The translations under genes and the position numbers were made by a program. From Nostoc sp. CHAB 5836 (GTDB lineage: Bacteria; Cyanobacteriota; Cyanobacteriia; Cyanobacteriales; Nostocaceae), in assembly GCF_020829445.1 (NCBI RefSeq), contig NZ_JAIVFV010000069.1, positions 1-33,248 of the forward strand: 33,248 nt of DNA, written 5' to 3'. This document shows, in pieces, positions 16,673-24,891 of this stretch (its first letter is position 1; the number at the start of each line of letters is the position of its first letter). The notes below the pieces were generated by a model. That model ran no database searches and was not told the origin of the DNA. It saw only the letters and a list, made by a program, of their open reading frames with translations.

Positions 16673-17395
16673 ATGCCGTCAAAACTTATTAAAATAATTG
16701 TCTTTTTGGGGATACTAAATAAACAAAAGTTCATCCGAACTCTTGCCAAAATAGAATACGGAAATGCTATTTTTTGCGATAAATTAGCACATATTGCTAT
16801 CCAAGAAAATCGACTTGAGCTTGCTAAATTACTTAAAACACATGGAAATGAGGAAAATAAACATGGAAATATGTTAGCGTCTCTTGCCGATGGATGCGAT
16901 CGCATCTCCCGTGTTGGCACTGGTCGCTGGGTTAAAATTTTCCGTGGTGAAGAAAACATAGTTAAAAATGATATCCCATCAAGCAATTTAAAAGTCATTG
17001 AATGGGATTCAATAAATTTCCCTGGAGAAAAGTTAACAGGGTTGCTGGAGAATTTTGATGGGATGTCTTACAGGTTTGTTTCATCACGATTACTATTCAA
17101 GGGTCAGACTGCTTTCGATTACTCTTGGGAAGATAAATTAGCGTTTATGTATGTCTTAGAGGAAGAAGTAGCAGCTTTGTATCAAGAGTTAGTGGATGCT
17201 GATGACCCAAAGCTAAGTGCGATCGCACTTCAAATTACTGGCGATGAGTTAAATCATGCCAACTATTTGAAATTAGTACTTGCTGATTTTGCTCCATTAC
17301 CCCAAGCAGCAATTGATAAATGGCGCCATCGGGTTTGGTGGGCAAAATGGGGCTTAATTGTTGATGGGATACAGTTTTTGTGGCGAAAATATTGA
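16673..17395 (+). CDS. Ferritin-like diiron protein
   Basis: A 240-residue protein with a ferritin-like four-helix pattern. Probable metal ligands are E28 (helix 1, KIEYGNAIFCDKLA), E61xxH64 (ENKHGNML), E154 or E155 in VLEEEVAALYQEL, and E192xxH195 (DELNHANYL). This E, ExxH, E, ExxH spacing is the diiron-carboxylate signature of the rubrerythrin/ferritin-like superfamily. The insert at about 75-135 between helices 2 and 3 is long. The C-terminus is aromatic-rich (RVWWAKWGLIVDGIQFLW), which may associate with a membrane. The function (oxidase, peroxide or iron handling) is open. ATG 16,673 has only a weak AAGAG upstream. Confidence 0.75.
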   Translation: MPSKLIKIIVFLGILNKQKFIRTLAKIEYGNAIFCDKLAHIAIQENRLELAKLLKTHGNEENKHGNMLASLADGCDRISRVGTGRWVKIFRGEENIVKNDIPSSNLKVIEWDSINFPGEKLTGLLENFDGMSYRFVSSRLLFKGQTAFDYSWEDKLAFMYVLEEEVAALYQELVDADDPKLSAIALQITGDELNHANYLKLVLADFAPLPQAAIDKWRHRVWWAKWGLIVDGIQFLWRKY

Positions 17396-17466
17396 CATCC
17401 TCAATGTTCCGTGGTTCCTGGACTTTTGTGAACAGTTGACAGTGAACTGATAGCTGTCAAACAATT

Positions 17467-17487
17467 GGAGATTGGAGATTGGAGATT
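17467..17487. repeat. GGAGATT heptamer tandem repeat
   Basis: Three exact copies of GGAGATT in the gap after the ferritin-like gene. The rest of that gap (17,396-17,613) holds HIP1 octamers and an AAGCGATCGC inverted pair (about 17,548-17,575) but no gene. Confidence 0.8.
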
Positions 17488-17613
17488 GACTGCATCCACG
17501 AAGTAAGACAAGCTACGCCGCAGCAAGTAGAGTTTTTGGAAGGAGTAAGCGATCGCTAAGGGAAAAGCGATCGCCTCCACAAAAATTCTTCTCTTCTTAG
17601 GCAACGCCTTCAT

Positions 17614-17931
17614 TCAAAAGTAACTTGGTTCATCTGTGCCAATTCCTAATTCTTTCAACTTCACCTTGACATCTGTCCACTCATCACCGCAGTAATAATA
17701 CTTTTTATCTTGAAGATTAACAACGTAGTAACCAGCTTTGCCGCCATTGATGCGGAACAGTTCTATTACAATCTTGTTCTTGGTTATTCCAAACAACCTT
17801 TCTCTGTCACTTTCAGGGATGGGTTCACCAGTGCGGTTATAGAAGATACTTCCGTTTTTAAAATACCAAGTTGTACCTTCTCGACGAATAATTTGAAAGT
17901 GAAGGGGGTGGATAATGCTTGTTGATGACAT
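17614..17931 (-). CDS. Unknown 105-residue protein
   Basis: A basic-to-neutral soluble protein rich in beta strands and aromatics: WYFKNGSIFYNRTGEPIPE in the first half and GGKAGYYVVNLQDKKYYYCGDEW in the second. It has no membrane segment, signal peptide or recognised domain. It is the most distal of the minus-strand genes of the phage-derived block (17,614-18,466), separated from the acidic protein gene by a hairpin terminator, so it may have its own promoter. ATG 17,931 has no obvious ribosome site. It could be an island cargo gene or a chromosomal gene at the border. Confidence 0.6.
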   Translation of the reverse strand: MSSTSIIHPLHFQIIRREGTTWYFKNGSIFYNRTGEPIPESDRERLFGITKNKIVIELFRINGGKAGYYVVNLQDKKYYYCGDEWTDVKVKLKELGIGTDEPSYF

Positions 17932-17966
17932 AAGCTATGCTGAGAATAGAGGAGACGATAAGGAAG

Positions 17967-17989
17967 GCCCCTAGAGGCTAACTAGGGGC
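17967..17989 (-). terminator. Hairpin terminator after the acidic protein gene
   Basis: Perfect stem GCCCCTAG / CTAGGGGC with a 7-base loop, 19 bases past the stop codon at 18,008 in the minus-strand direction. The following T content is modest (CTTCCTTATC). Confidence 0.6.
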
Positions 17990-18007
17990 GCTACATCAAG
18001 TTAGAAG

Positions 18008-18196
18008 CTATTCATCTTCAGAGTCCGACTCTTCGTCTTCCTCTTCCAATTTATCTAAGGCATCTTCGACATCTTTGGTATAAGCGATGTCTTGGTTACC
18101 ATCAGCATCCTCCTTGACCCAGACATCAGCAGCTCGATACTCGAATTTTACTTCGGGTTGATAATCGCCGTGTCCGTTATCTTTAGATTGAGTCAA
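18008..18196 (-). CDS. Small acidic protein, unknown function
   Basis: A 62-residue protein with an acidic tail (EEEDEESDSEDE) and a middle part (FEYRAADVWVKEDADGNQD). The TTG start at 18,196 is decided by a textbook ribosome site, AAGGAGG (18,201-18,207, complement), four bases upstream. Highly acidic tails are seen in phage DNA mimics and assembly factors, but nothing specific identifies this one. It follows the RHH gene at 18,260 with a 63-bp gap and is likely in the same transcription unit. Confidence 0.7.
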   Translation of the reverse strand: MTQSKDNGHGDYQPEVKFEYRAADVWVKEDADGNQDIAYTKDVEDALDKLEEEDEESDSEDE

Positions 18197-18259
18197 TTGA
18201 CCTCCTTGTGAGGGTGTAGTATTTGTTGTCCCTCATACTTATAATTATCACCCATTTAT

Positions 18260-18466
18260 CTAAATCTGCCAACCACTTTTAGGTATAGTTTTAGTGGAAA
18301 TTAAAATGAGTTCGCCTGATGCGATCGCATCTAACAACTGACCTGTAGAGCCTTCACAATCGTATATATAACCTAACTTTTGAGCTATTTCTTTTAGTTT
18401 GTCTGCCGTTCCAGGGTCTACCCTGGCATGAATATTAGTGCGGTCAAGCTTCTTTCTGCCAGCCAT
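18260..18466 (-). CDS. Ribbon-helix-helix-type small DNA-binding protein
   Basis: A 68-residue protein with the arrangement of an Arc/CopG-like RHH: a basic N-terminus (AGRKKLDRTN), a strand IHARVD, then helix PGTADKLKEIAQKLGY and helix STGQLLDAIASGEL. In phage-derived islands such proteins usually repress their own operon or act as plasmid-like copy regulators. It precedes the small acidic protein gene. The large portal-type gene lies upstream, separated by 222 bp with a palindromic repeat. No operator was recognised near it. The fold is inferred from pattern only. Confidence 0.6.
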   Translation of the reverse strand: MAGRKKLDRTNIHARVDPGTADKLKEIAQKLGYIYDCEGSTGQLLDAIASGELILISTKTIPKSGWQI

Positions 18467-18514
18467 AAATCATCAATTAGTGGTTTACGAATATTCTAGC
18501 AGCATTTTTTTACT

Positions 18515-18602
18515 TTGAGGCGATGCCTACGGCGGTAAACTACGCCAACTTTCCTCTAAGAACGAGCGATGCCGAAGGCGGCAAGCAACGCTAACGCCTC
18601 AA
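18515..18602. repeat. Palindromic dispersed element with GCGATGCC repeats
   Basis: Outer arms TTGAGGCG and CGCCTCAA (inverted). The inside contains GCGATGCCTACGGCGG (plus TAAACTACGC), which is identical over 26 bp to 30,442-30,467, where the same sequence lies inside a coding region. A second related unit, GCGATGCCGAAGGCGG, follows. Confidence 0.7.
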
Positions 18603-18688
18603 CTCACTGATTCATTCCGCCCACAATATGCGGGGCTTGTACCAAAATCAATCTGCAATCTGCAATCTTCTCGGCCAACTGTTTACTG

Positions 18689-21600
18689 TCAACTGTCAAT
18701 AACTCTAACCTTTTGGGCAATATCAGGGGAAAAGCGCTGCAAACCCTGTTGTAAAACATCTTCTCTATCTTCGTCTGGTGCTAGCCCTGGAGCGCGTTGA
18801 AAACTTGGGTCAGCGATGGTTTTTGGGTCGGGGGGATTAGTAAGTATCCGTGCGCCAATGCGTTGTAGCATCCGTTCGTTGGCAGAAAAGAAGGAACAAC
18901 GACAACCCCACGCGCAACTTGGCGTTGCAATTTTCCAGAATGGGTGATTAGCCGCGATCGCTTTATTATCTAGCGCTAGATGATTGGGACGGGGAATTAC
19001 AGAGTCGCGGTGTTTCCAAATCCAGTAAGGGCGGCGTTCCAACATCTCAGGGGTGGTAGCTTGCTCATAGCGTCCAGCAGCGTAAGCGCGGCGAGAATTA
19101 GTATCAAGGATTGTGTAAATCCTCTTGTCACTGGGCTTCCATCCCTTACGACCGATAAGTCTGCCAAATTGGCTGGTGAAAGTTTCGATATCATTACCTT
19201 CTGAGATGGCTTGGTCAACCAACCAACGGACATCCTCAAGTAAGTCTGCTCTGGTTAAACCAGATACGGTAAAAGCGAAATCATGGTTTTGGGCCGTGAA
19301 TTCACCCCATCGTTGAGTGGGAATAACTATTTTGCGACGGAAATATGCGATCGCTTCCGAAAATTTTTGATTAAGCCAAGGGGGGGCTTTAGCATCATCC
19401 CTACTTCCTTCTTCCTCTTGACTCTTGACCTCATCTTCAATATCTGCCATGCCTGCAAGATGGGATAATATTCGACATTGCTCAATTACTTGGGTAAAAG
19501 TGCTGGGATTGAGTTTGTCGTATAGTTCAGGAGTGCGATCGCGCAAATCTTCTAATGTTTTGAAATTTTGTAAGTTTCTGCCTATTGCCCGAACCCAGTC
19601 TTGAATAGGAAGTTTTTTAGTATACTGTTTAACAATTAAATCTACTATGTCCTCTTCACCAGAGTCCAACCTGGGAACTTCAAGTTGGTCTTTTTTTTTT
19701 CGTCTATCGTTTACCCAGGTGTAACCTGATCGCACTGGATCGGAGTCAACTCGTAGTTCTCGCCTCCAAGCATATCCACAGTAGTTATTCTTAATTCCAA
19801 ACCCGTAAACACCAAGTGGTGTATAGAATTCGCCGTCTGCCGTGCCATCCTCTTTATATTTCCAATCTCCCAACTTCAATATTTCTTCTGGGAAAGTGCT
19901 TTGCACAATCTCAAGTATTTCACTACTAGTCGGCGCACCATTGGTAAAGAGTTTTCTCTCAAAAGTCTGCACGCCAGAACTTAATCGTGTAGCACCATCA
20001 CCGCAGTTATCTTGCCTTTCTTTAAAAATTGCTCTACTTGGGGAAACCCCAAGACCGCATTTTTCGCTATATACTTGCAGTTCACTTTGGTTAATTGGCT
20101 CAATTCCCCCAAAGCGATCGCGCCCAGCATGGTAAGTAAAACAATCTCGCGCAGAACCCGCATCCTCAAATCCAATGAAATACTTATCTTCATCAACCAT
20201 TCCCGTCACTGGGTCAAGTTGCCGTACCTTGTAGGCTTGAGGTGATTCCAAGCGATCGCCCAAATAAACATCGATGGACTTACCATCGCTGGCTTTACCG
20301 TAACTCCGGCGTAAGTGCCCATAAGATGACTCCATTGGGCGAGAAAGAGGGAAACGGGTATCTCCGGGTTCGTGAGTTATTCCAATGGAGAGTCCGTTCC
20401 AAGTGACAATTCTCTTGGCAGGATTAGCAGCATCAGTCCGGCATTTGTTCTTGGCGCTGGTATACCCGTCACCGCACTTCTTACCCTTCCCATTCTCTTC
20501 CCAACTTCGGTATTCCTTCTCCCCTCTTCCTTGATAGAGTGTGCTGCCGTCTGCGGGTAATTTTTTATTCCACAAATCCTTTCTTGCCCAGTGATTCGGG
20601 CTAAATGGGTCATCATAAGTAGGATTGCCGTTTTTGTCTTTAATGCCAGCACTACGGGTTAAATAGTTGCGTTTAGCCGACTCTGAGTAGTTGTGCTGGT
20701 AGCCCTCTGCACCATAATGAACCAACTTAACCCGATCGCCCTTTTTCGCCAACACCATCCGTTTTTTACCAGTGCGATCGCTTTTCACTGGTTTATTGGT
20801 ATGCCACCATTTACCAAGATATCTAACTCTGCCTTCTGAATCTTTGGGAAGTTGGGAGTACAAAGCGTCGAACCTCTCGGCAGAGTCCTCATTGGTCACT
20901 TCTTCTGACGGCAGTTCTTCTTCTGACAGTAATTCCTCCTCACCACCAAAATCACCAAATTGCTGTTGCTGTTGCGCCTCTGCTTCCTTCTGTTTCTTAA
21001 AGAAAAGTTTTTCATCGAGGACAGTTTCGATCGAGTATTTTGACCCGCCAAATCGGGAAGCCCGGACTTCTTCAGGCAGCAAAACTCCAGTACTGAGATA
21101 AGTATTATCGGTACTAGCTTGAGTAGAGCGATTGCTAGCGATATCCGCTTCTGATTGTTGGAGCAGCGAAGGAAATTCAAAACCCCAGTCTTCTGGTTCA
21201 ATTCCTTTAGATGGGCCATCTTTAGCAAGAAAGATATAACTTCCGATAATCTTTAATTTAGGTAGCCACTCAGTTTGCTGAAACGATGCAACATCATGGC
21301 TCCAATTTTTCTCTTCACTTTCGCCGGTTGCCCCTAATCCGCTTGGAGATTCACCAAATAAGCGATCATGTGGGATACCTGCCGAACCGATAAACGAATC
21401 CCGCAGTTGGGTTGCAACCTCCCCAACCCCAGCAAAGCTACGAGAAGGGAATTCGATACTCTCGCCTTCAGCATCAGCCGCAAACCCACCAAATACTGAA
21501 ATCATCATGCGCATCAAATGCAACCGAGCTTTCAGCAAATTTTCATCTTGGGCTTTGAGCATTGCTGCCAAGCCTTTGAGCTTGTAAACAAAGAGGGAGC

Positions 21601-22345
21601 AATCCTGCACCATTGCCCCGATCGCTTTTAGGGCAGTTTTCCAGTCGCGGTAGTCTTCCCATAAGTTCTCAAGGATGCTGCCTCCCCACCCTTCGTTATC
21701 CCAAAGCATATCGGGAGTGTAAGCAACGCCATCAAACCTAATAATTCTCGAAGAGTGGATGTTGAAATTTCTCCCCTTCTCGCTAGGGAAAAGCTGATTG
21801 AATTTGCCTTGCAGAAATTCTGGTAGTAGTAATCTGTAGTATTCGGGTTCTGAAGCGTTAATTCCCAATTGTAAATCGGGTGCAATTTTGTAACGGTCTA
21901 ATACCTCAAGTGAGGTGATACTTTTAATCTTGCTTACTTCTAGCGGTTCTGAGGAATTTTTACCATCATCAGCAATTATCACAATCACAGAGCCACCGTA
22001 GATATTGGCTTGGATTTGAGCTTGGTTAAATTTTTCTTTGATTTTTAGGCGATCGTGGTATTTATTAAACTTCCCAATTATTTTTTGGTCAGAGCCATTT
22101 CCTAATGTTAAATTCCATCCCTTGAGAACTGCACTATCTGGTCGTGCCCTAACAATACGGCGGCAAATAGGGACACGATACAAGTCCTCTAGTTGCTCTT
22201 TTGGTATCCGCTTACTCCTGCCAATTGTTGTATATTCACTCTTGTCGCCGCCTGTACCCATTTGGGTCAAGACGTTCATTAAAGTGGCATCTAGGCGGAT
22301 TTTGTCGTCGGCTTCGACTTGGGCAACAAAGGGGTTCTCACTCAT
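18689..22345 (-). CDS. Multi-domain phage portal - InPase-like - MuF fusion protein
   Basis: A 1218-residue protein. Residues ~20-450 resemble DUF1073-type portals (YRVPICRRIVRARPD, YGGSVIVIIAD, then GIPHDRLFGESPSGLGATGE). After an acidic Gln-rich linker (455-490), ~507-600 resembles DUF6321 (RYLGKWW, KKRMVLAKKGDRVKLVHYGA, YDDPFSPNHWARKDLW). Residues ~645-760 resemble the InPase-type pyrophosphatase-like domain of polyvalent phage proteins (KRIVTWNGLSIGI, SSYGHLRRSYG, IDVYLGD). Residues 795-985 are unrecognised. Residues ~995-1155 match the Mu gpF/MuF head-morphogenesis domain (NSRRAYAAGRYEQA, RPYWIWKHRD, TPSCAWGCRC). Portal normally forms the DNA gateway of the procapsid, and MuF is often packaged or fused. 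No terminase gene is adjacent. ATG 22,345 lacks a ribosome site. Domain names are from motif memory. Confidence 0.82.
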   Translation of the reverse strand: MSENPFVAQVEADDKIRLDATLMNVLTQMGTGGDKSEYTTIGRSKRIPKEQLEDLYRVPICRRIVRARPDSAVLKGWNLTLGNGSDQKIIGKFNKYHDRLKIKEKFNQAQIQANIYGGSVIVIIADDGKNSSEPLEVSKIKSITSLEVLDRYKIAPDLQLGINASEPEYYRLLLPEFLQGKFNQLFPSEKGRNFNIHSSRIIRFDGVAYTPDMLWDNEGWGGSILENLWEDYRDWKTALKAIGAMVQDCSLFVYKLKGLAAMLKAQDENLLKARLHLMRMMISVFGGFAADAEGESIEFPSRSFAGVGEVATQLRDSFIGSAGIPHDRLFGESPSGLGATGESEEKNWSHDVASFQQTEWLPKLKIIGSYIFLAKDGPSKGIEPEDWGFEFPSLLQQSEADIASNRSTQASTDNTYLSTGVLLPEEVRASRFGGSKYSIETVLDEKLFFKKQKEAEAQQQQQFGDFGGEEELLSEEELPSEEVTNEDSAERFDALYSQLPKDSEGRVRYLGKWWHTNKPVKSDRTGKKRMVLAKKGDRVKLVHYGAEGYQHNYSESAKRNYLTRSAGIKDKNGNPTYDDPFSPNHWARKDLWNKKLPADGSTLYQGRGEKEYRSWEENGKGKKCGDGYTSAKNKCRTDAANPAKRIVTWNGLSIGITHEPGDTRFPLSRPMESSYGHLRRSYGKASDGKSIDVYLGDRLESPQAYKVRQLDPVTGMVDEDKYFIGFEDAGSARDCFTYHAGRDRFGGIEPINQSELQVYSEKCGLGVSPSRAIFKERQDNCGDGATRLSSGVQTFERKLFTNGAPTSSEILEIVQSTFPEEILKLGDWKYKEDGTADGEFYTPLGVYGFGIKNNYCGYAWRRELRVDSDPVRSGYTWVNDRRKKKDQLEVPRLDSGEEDIVDLIVKQYTKKLPIQDWVRAIGRNLQNFKTLEDLRDRTPELYDKLNPSTFTQVIEQCRILSHLAGMADIEDEVKSQEEEGSRDDAKAPPWLNQKFSEAIAYFRRKIVIPTQRWGEFTAQNHDFAFTVSGLTRADLLEDVRWLVDQAISEGNDIETFTSQFGRLIGRKGWKPSDKRIYTILDTNSRRAYAAGRYEQATTPEMLERRPYWIWKHRDSVIPRPNHLALDNKAIAANHPFWKIATPSCAWGCRCSFFSANERMLQRIGARILTNPPDPKTIADPSFQRAPGLAPDEDREDVLQQGLQRFSPDIAQKVRVIDS

Positions 22346-22443
22346 TTTTTTGGTAGGTGGGCGATCGCGCCTTGAGTGTAAGGGTTTTTCAATGACTTTT
22401 GAATGCGTGACTTCCCCAAAGGGGCTGACCCACCAGGGGATAG

Positions 22444-22731
22444 CTAGTTTTGCGGATCAATCCGTGTTAGCTGTACCAATATTGCGCCAAGTTGATTTAA
22501 TGCTGCGTTAGTAGTGCGCTGATTCTCTAGAAAATTTTGCTTAAGTTCCTCATGGCTATCGCGTAGTTCCAGCAGTACATCATCTAAAATTGCGCTACGA
22601 CCTAAGACACGGGTAACGTTATCTGTTAAGTCAGCTATTGCTTCTGTATTACGTTCTTGTTGTTGGGCTACTCTAGTTAAGATTCCTTCTATACGGTCAA
22701 GTCGGCTTGGCTGTTCTGGTGATTCTGTCAT
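22444..22731 (-). CDS. Small coiled-coil protein
   Basis: A 95-residue, almost entirely helical protein (RLDRIEGILTRVAQQQERNT, then IADLTDNVTRVLGRSAILDD and LLELRDSHEELKQNFLENQR) with heptad spacing that predicts a coiled coil. Similar short proteins are common beside phage genes in Nostoc-type genomes, but no function is established. It lies 98 bp upstream of the portal-fusion gene on the same strand and probably leads that transcription unit. ATG 22,731 is preceded by AGGAA. The 86-bp gap to the divergent plus-strand operon (22,732-22,817) must contain promoters for both directions. Confidence 0.75.
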   Translation of the reverse strand: MTESPEQPSRLDRIEGILTRVAQQQERNTEAIADLTDNVTRVLGRSAILDDVLLELRDSHEELKQNFLENQRTTNAALNQLGAILVQLTRIDPQN

Positions 22732-22817
22732 TTTTATTCCTGTTTTGCTGAAATAGCAAACCTCGGTAAAATTTTAGCGCGATCGCCCAAAATAATCGCA
22801 GTATCAGATATGTTATT

Positions 22818-23468
22818 ATGCCCATCGGAGTAATTGATTACGATCGCCCCAGAGATGTTGCAACTACCCCAACAGAACTGGAAGCAGAGTACCGGATTAT
22901 AACTTCTGTTGCCAATAAAATAACAGTCGAGTGGTATTTGACTCTAAACCCAGATAACGTTCCTCAAGTTTCCACAGTGACAATTACGGCGGGGACAACA
23001 GGTGATGAGTATGCAATCAAGGCAACGGTGGGCAGCAGTGCCCCCACATACAGGCACAAACAACTTGCTGGTGAAACAGCGCCTTTGATTGCGGCTTTCT
23101 TGGCGACTTTAATTAACACCAATCCGTCGCTTTGGGCTACTTCTGCTGGTGCTGTAATTACAATTAAATCCTTGATTCCAGGGCAAGCATTTACGCTAGC
23201 AAATACTGATTCTACAACAGCTGGCAATGTGGTTATTGCCACAACTACTGCTAATTCTGGAACAGCGCTACACAGAAAAATCGCTGAGGCAGACATGACT
23301 TTTAGTGCTAATACTTCTGGATTCCCGGTTGTCAGTGTTTCTGGAAGATGGTACGACGGCGCGGCTAGTCCTGCACTGAAGCAAACTTTTGGGCCGTTAG
23401 TTGGGACTGGTAATAGTACTCTTGATACAATTCAGATAGCCCAAGGTATTGTTAGACCCACTAGTTGA
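22818..23468 (+). CDS. Putative virion structural protein
   Basis: A 216-residue, Thr/Ala-rich, beta-rich protein. The repeated pattern VSTVTITAGTTGDEYAIKAT, then LIAAFLATLINTNPSLWATS, GAVITIKSLIPGQAFTLAN and TTAGNVVIATTTANSG is the composition seen in phage tail, head-decoration or sheath-type proteins. No catalytic motif or signal peptide. It is the first gene of a tightly packed plus-strand operon, and its stop overlaps the next start (TGATG). Its position beside a portal-MuF gene supports a virion role. The precise part (tail tube, decoration, head-tail) cannot be decided. Confidence 0.6.
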   Translation: MPIGVIDYDRPRDVATTPTELEAEYRIITSVANKITVEWYLTLNPDNVPQVSTVTITAGTTGDEYAIKATVGSSAPTYRHKQLAGETAPLIAAFLATLINTNPSLWATSAGAVITIKSLIPGQAFTLANTDSTTAGNVVIATTTANSGTALHRKIAEADMTFSANTSGFPVVSVSGRWYDGAASPALKQTFGPLVGTGNSTLDTIQIAQGIVRPTS

Positions 23469-24145
23469 TGAATATTAAGAAAGTTTACAGGGCGTGGGTG
23501 GAGGTAAAGGGTGAACCCATTGCCGCTTATGCTATGCCTCATTCTGTGAAAATCACAGAATCAGAGGCACAACTAACCTTTAAATTACAGCCCGAATGCG
23601 CTGAAATAAGCGCGATCGCACTTGGGAAGCAATACCGAGTTGATTATGATGCTCGGTCTATTGAGATGCTGGAAGCAAAACCTAAATCTCGGTCTGGGCG
23701 ATTGAAAAATTCTAATGGGCAGACGAATTTTCAAATAGTAGAAGAGGAGTTGAGCAGTGCGATCGCATATTACCTAACTGATTCCAACGAAAAATCAGGT
23801 GAGGGTGTGGGCTTGGAAATTATGCCCCACCGCGACGATGTAACAGAAGATGACCAGATTGCGATTAATTCCGAAGGGAGGATTTACGTCTCTAGTAACG
23901 TGAAGGATAAAGTAGTCAAAGTTCGGACTGTGGTGATTTACAAGAGAGTTGTTGTAGTGCTACCTGAGTTGTTAGATGAAGTGCGATCGCACTTTGTTTG
24001 TTTATGGGGTGATGGGGATATTAAGTATGTTGGGGTGAAAGGGAAGGTACAAACAGGTGGGGTTATTTCACCTAAGAATCAAATGCGAACAGTAAAGATT
24101 GATGTTGATGAAGTAAAAGTAGAAAGCTTATGCGGTATTGGCTAG
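23468..24145 (+). CDS. Unknown phage-island protein, 225 residues
   Basis: ATG 23,468 overlaps the previous stop by one base (TGATG), indicating translational coupling; a TTG at 23,465 is also in frame. The product is a soluble protein of mixed alpha and beta content: YRAWVEVKGEPIAAYAMPHSV at the start, a charged middle (MPHRDDVTEDDQIAINSEGR) and a hydrophobic strand pair VRTVVIYKRVVVVLPELLDE. No domain recognised. It lies between a probable virion protein and small unknown genes in the same operon, so a virion or assembly role is a contextual guess. Confidence 0.6.
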   Translation: MNIKKVYRAWVEVKGEPIAAYAMPHSVKITESEAQLTFKLQPECAEISAIALGKQYRVDYDARSIEMLEAKPKSRSGRLKNSNGQTNFQIVEEELSSAIAYYLTDSNEKSGEGVGLEIMPHRDDVTEDDQIAINSEGRIYVSSNVKDKVVKVRTVVIYKRVVVVLPELLDEVRSHFVCLWGDGDIKYVGVKGKVQTGGVISPKNQMRTVKIDVDEVKVESLCGIG

Positions 24146-24246
24146 ACACCGAATTCGTTGAATGTTCTTTGACACCAGGAAATCACAACGCACTTTTAGG
24201 GGCAAAAACTGTTAGAGAACGTTGGCAGTATTTGCAAAGTTGGTGA
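24130..24246 (+). CDS. Possible 38-residue protein
   Basis: ATG 24,130 lies 16 bases inside the preceding gene and the frame ends four bases before the next start, so it fits exactly in the operon's packing. The product begins MRYWLDTEFVE, which resembles the first strand of DEDD-type 3'-5' exoribonucleases (DTEF motif). It then diverges and stops after AKTVRERWQYLQSW. It may be a truncated exonuclease start, a chance likeness, or a real small protein. Confidence 0.4.
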   Translation: MRYWLDTEFVECSLTPGNHNALLGAKTVRERWQYLQSW

Positions 24247-24250
24247 AAGG

Positions 24251-24610
24251 ATGGAATGGACTCGGTTAAATTTCATTGATAACGATTTCCATCTTTTATT
24301 CAAATCCGATATTCCAGCTATTAAACATCAGAAAATTCGCACTTATCATTTGGAATTATTGCAGGAGTTATCGGGAATGCCTGTATGGCCGCCTGATGAA
24401 GTAGCAGAGGTTTTGTACAATAATTTCCCAATCCATTACCAAAAGGTTGTCCAATTGCTGGGCGTGAAGTGCGATGCCGTTCGCGGAGCGTCTGGTAGAG
24501 TTGGCGGGCTATGCCAACGCCTAACCCACGAATCCCGGCATTTACTTTTGGTTTGCACTGCCCCTGTGGGCGAGGGTGAATCGTTGCGTCCTGGGCTATC
24601 GCATTTTTAA
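24251..24610 (+). CDS. Unknown small protein with a dispersed palindrome in its 3' half
   Basis: A 119-residue frame. Residues 1-73 (NFIDNDFHLLFKSDIPAIKH, then LLQELSGMPVWPPDEVAEVL) look like a normal helical protein. From about residue 74 the DNA is a GCGATGCCGTTCGCGGAGCG-type dispersed palindrome (24,471-24,500), and the remaining residues (SGRVGGLCQRLTHESRHLLL) look like translated repeat or a shifted frame. Another frame just past the palindrome reads LVELAGYANA and stops at 24,524, which may be the ancestral end. The start has AAAGG immediately upstream. The function is unknown. The C-terminus should be treated as unreliable. Confidence 0.5.
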   Translation: MEWTRLNFIDNDFHLLFKSDIPAIKHQKIRTYHLELLQELSGMPVWPPDEVAEVLYNNFPIHYQKVVQLLGVKCDAVRGASGRVGGLCQRLTHESRHLLLVCTAPVGEGESLRPGLSHF

Positions 24611-24630
24611 TAGTGAAAATGGAGATTTTG

Positions 24631-24891
24631 ATGACCTTTGGGGCAACCGATCGCATTTCCTCGGAAGGTTTAGCTTTAACTGCTGCCCTAGATTTGCATC
24701 ACGGTATTCCGGCCCTTAAGCATTTTCTTAGAGAAAGCCTGATTAACGATTTTAAAACTGATGAGCAAATTACCACAGTGAAGCGGCAGGCACTGAAACC
24801 ACCGAATAATTATATTGTGGATGTCGTTTGTGGTGCGATCGCAAATATAGCAATTTATGTTGATATTAATGGCGAACATCAGATAAGATGA
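24631..24891 (+). CDS. Unknown 86-residue protein
   Basis: ATG 24,631 is preferred because GGAGA (24,621-24,625) is well placed; GTG 24,613 and ATG 24,619 are earlier in-frame options. The product is MTFGATDRISSEGLALTAAL followed by HHGIPALKHFLRESLIND and a C-terminal hydrophobic helix (VVCGAIANIAIYVDI). No domain recognised. Its stop overlaps the next start by 4 bp (ATGA), typical of a coupled phage operon. Confidence 0.6.
   Translation: MTFGATDRISSEGLALTAALDLHHGIPALKHFLRESLINDFKTDEQITTVKRQALKPPNNYIVDVVCGAIANIAIYVDINGEHQIR

Noticed and set aside
17401..17613. 70-codon minus-strand frame after the ferritin-like gene
   Set aside because: Contains translated GGAGATT heptamers and HIP1 octamers, no ribosome site.
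20377..20652. Several long frames antisense or in other phases within 18,689-22,345
   Set aside because: All lie inside the strongly supported portal-fusion gene and show no recognisable domains.
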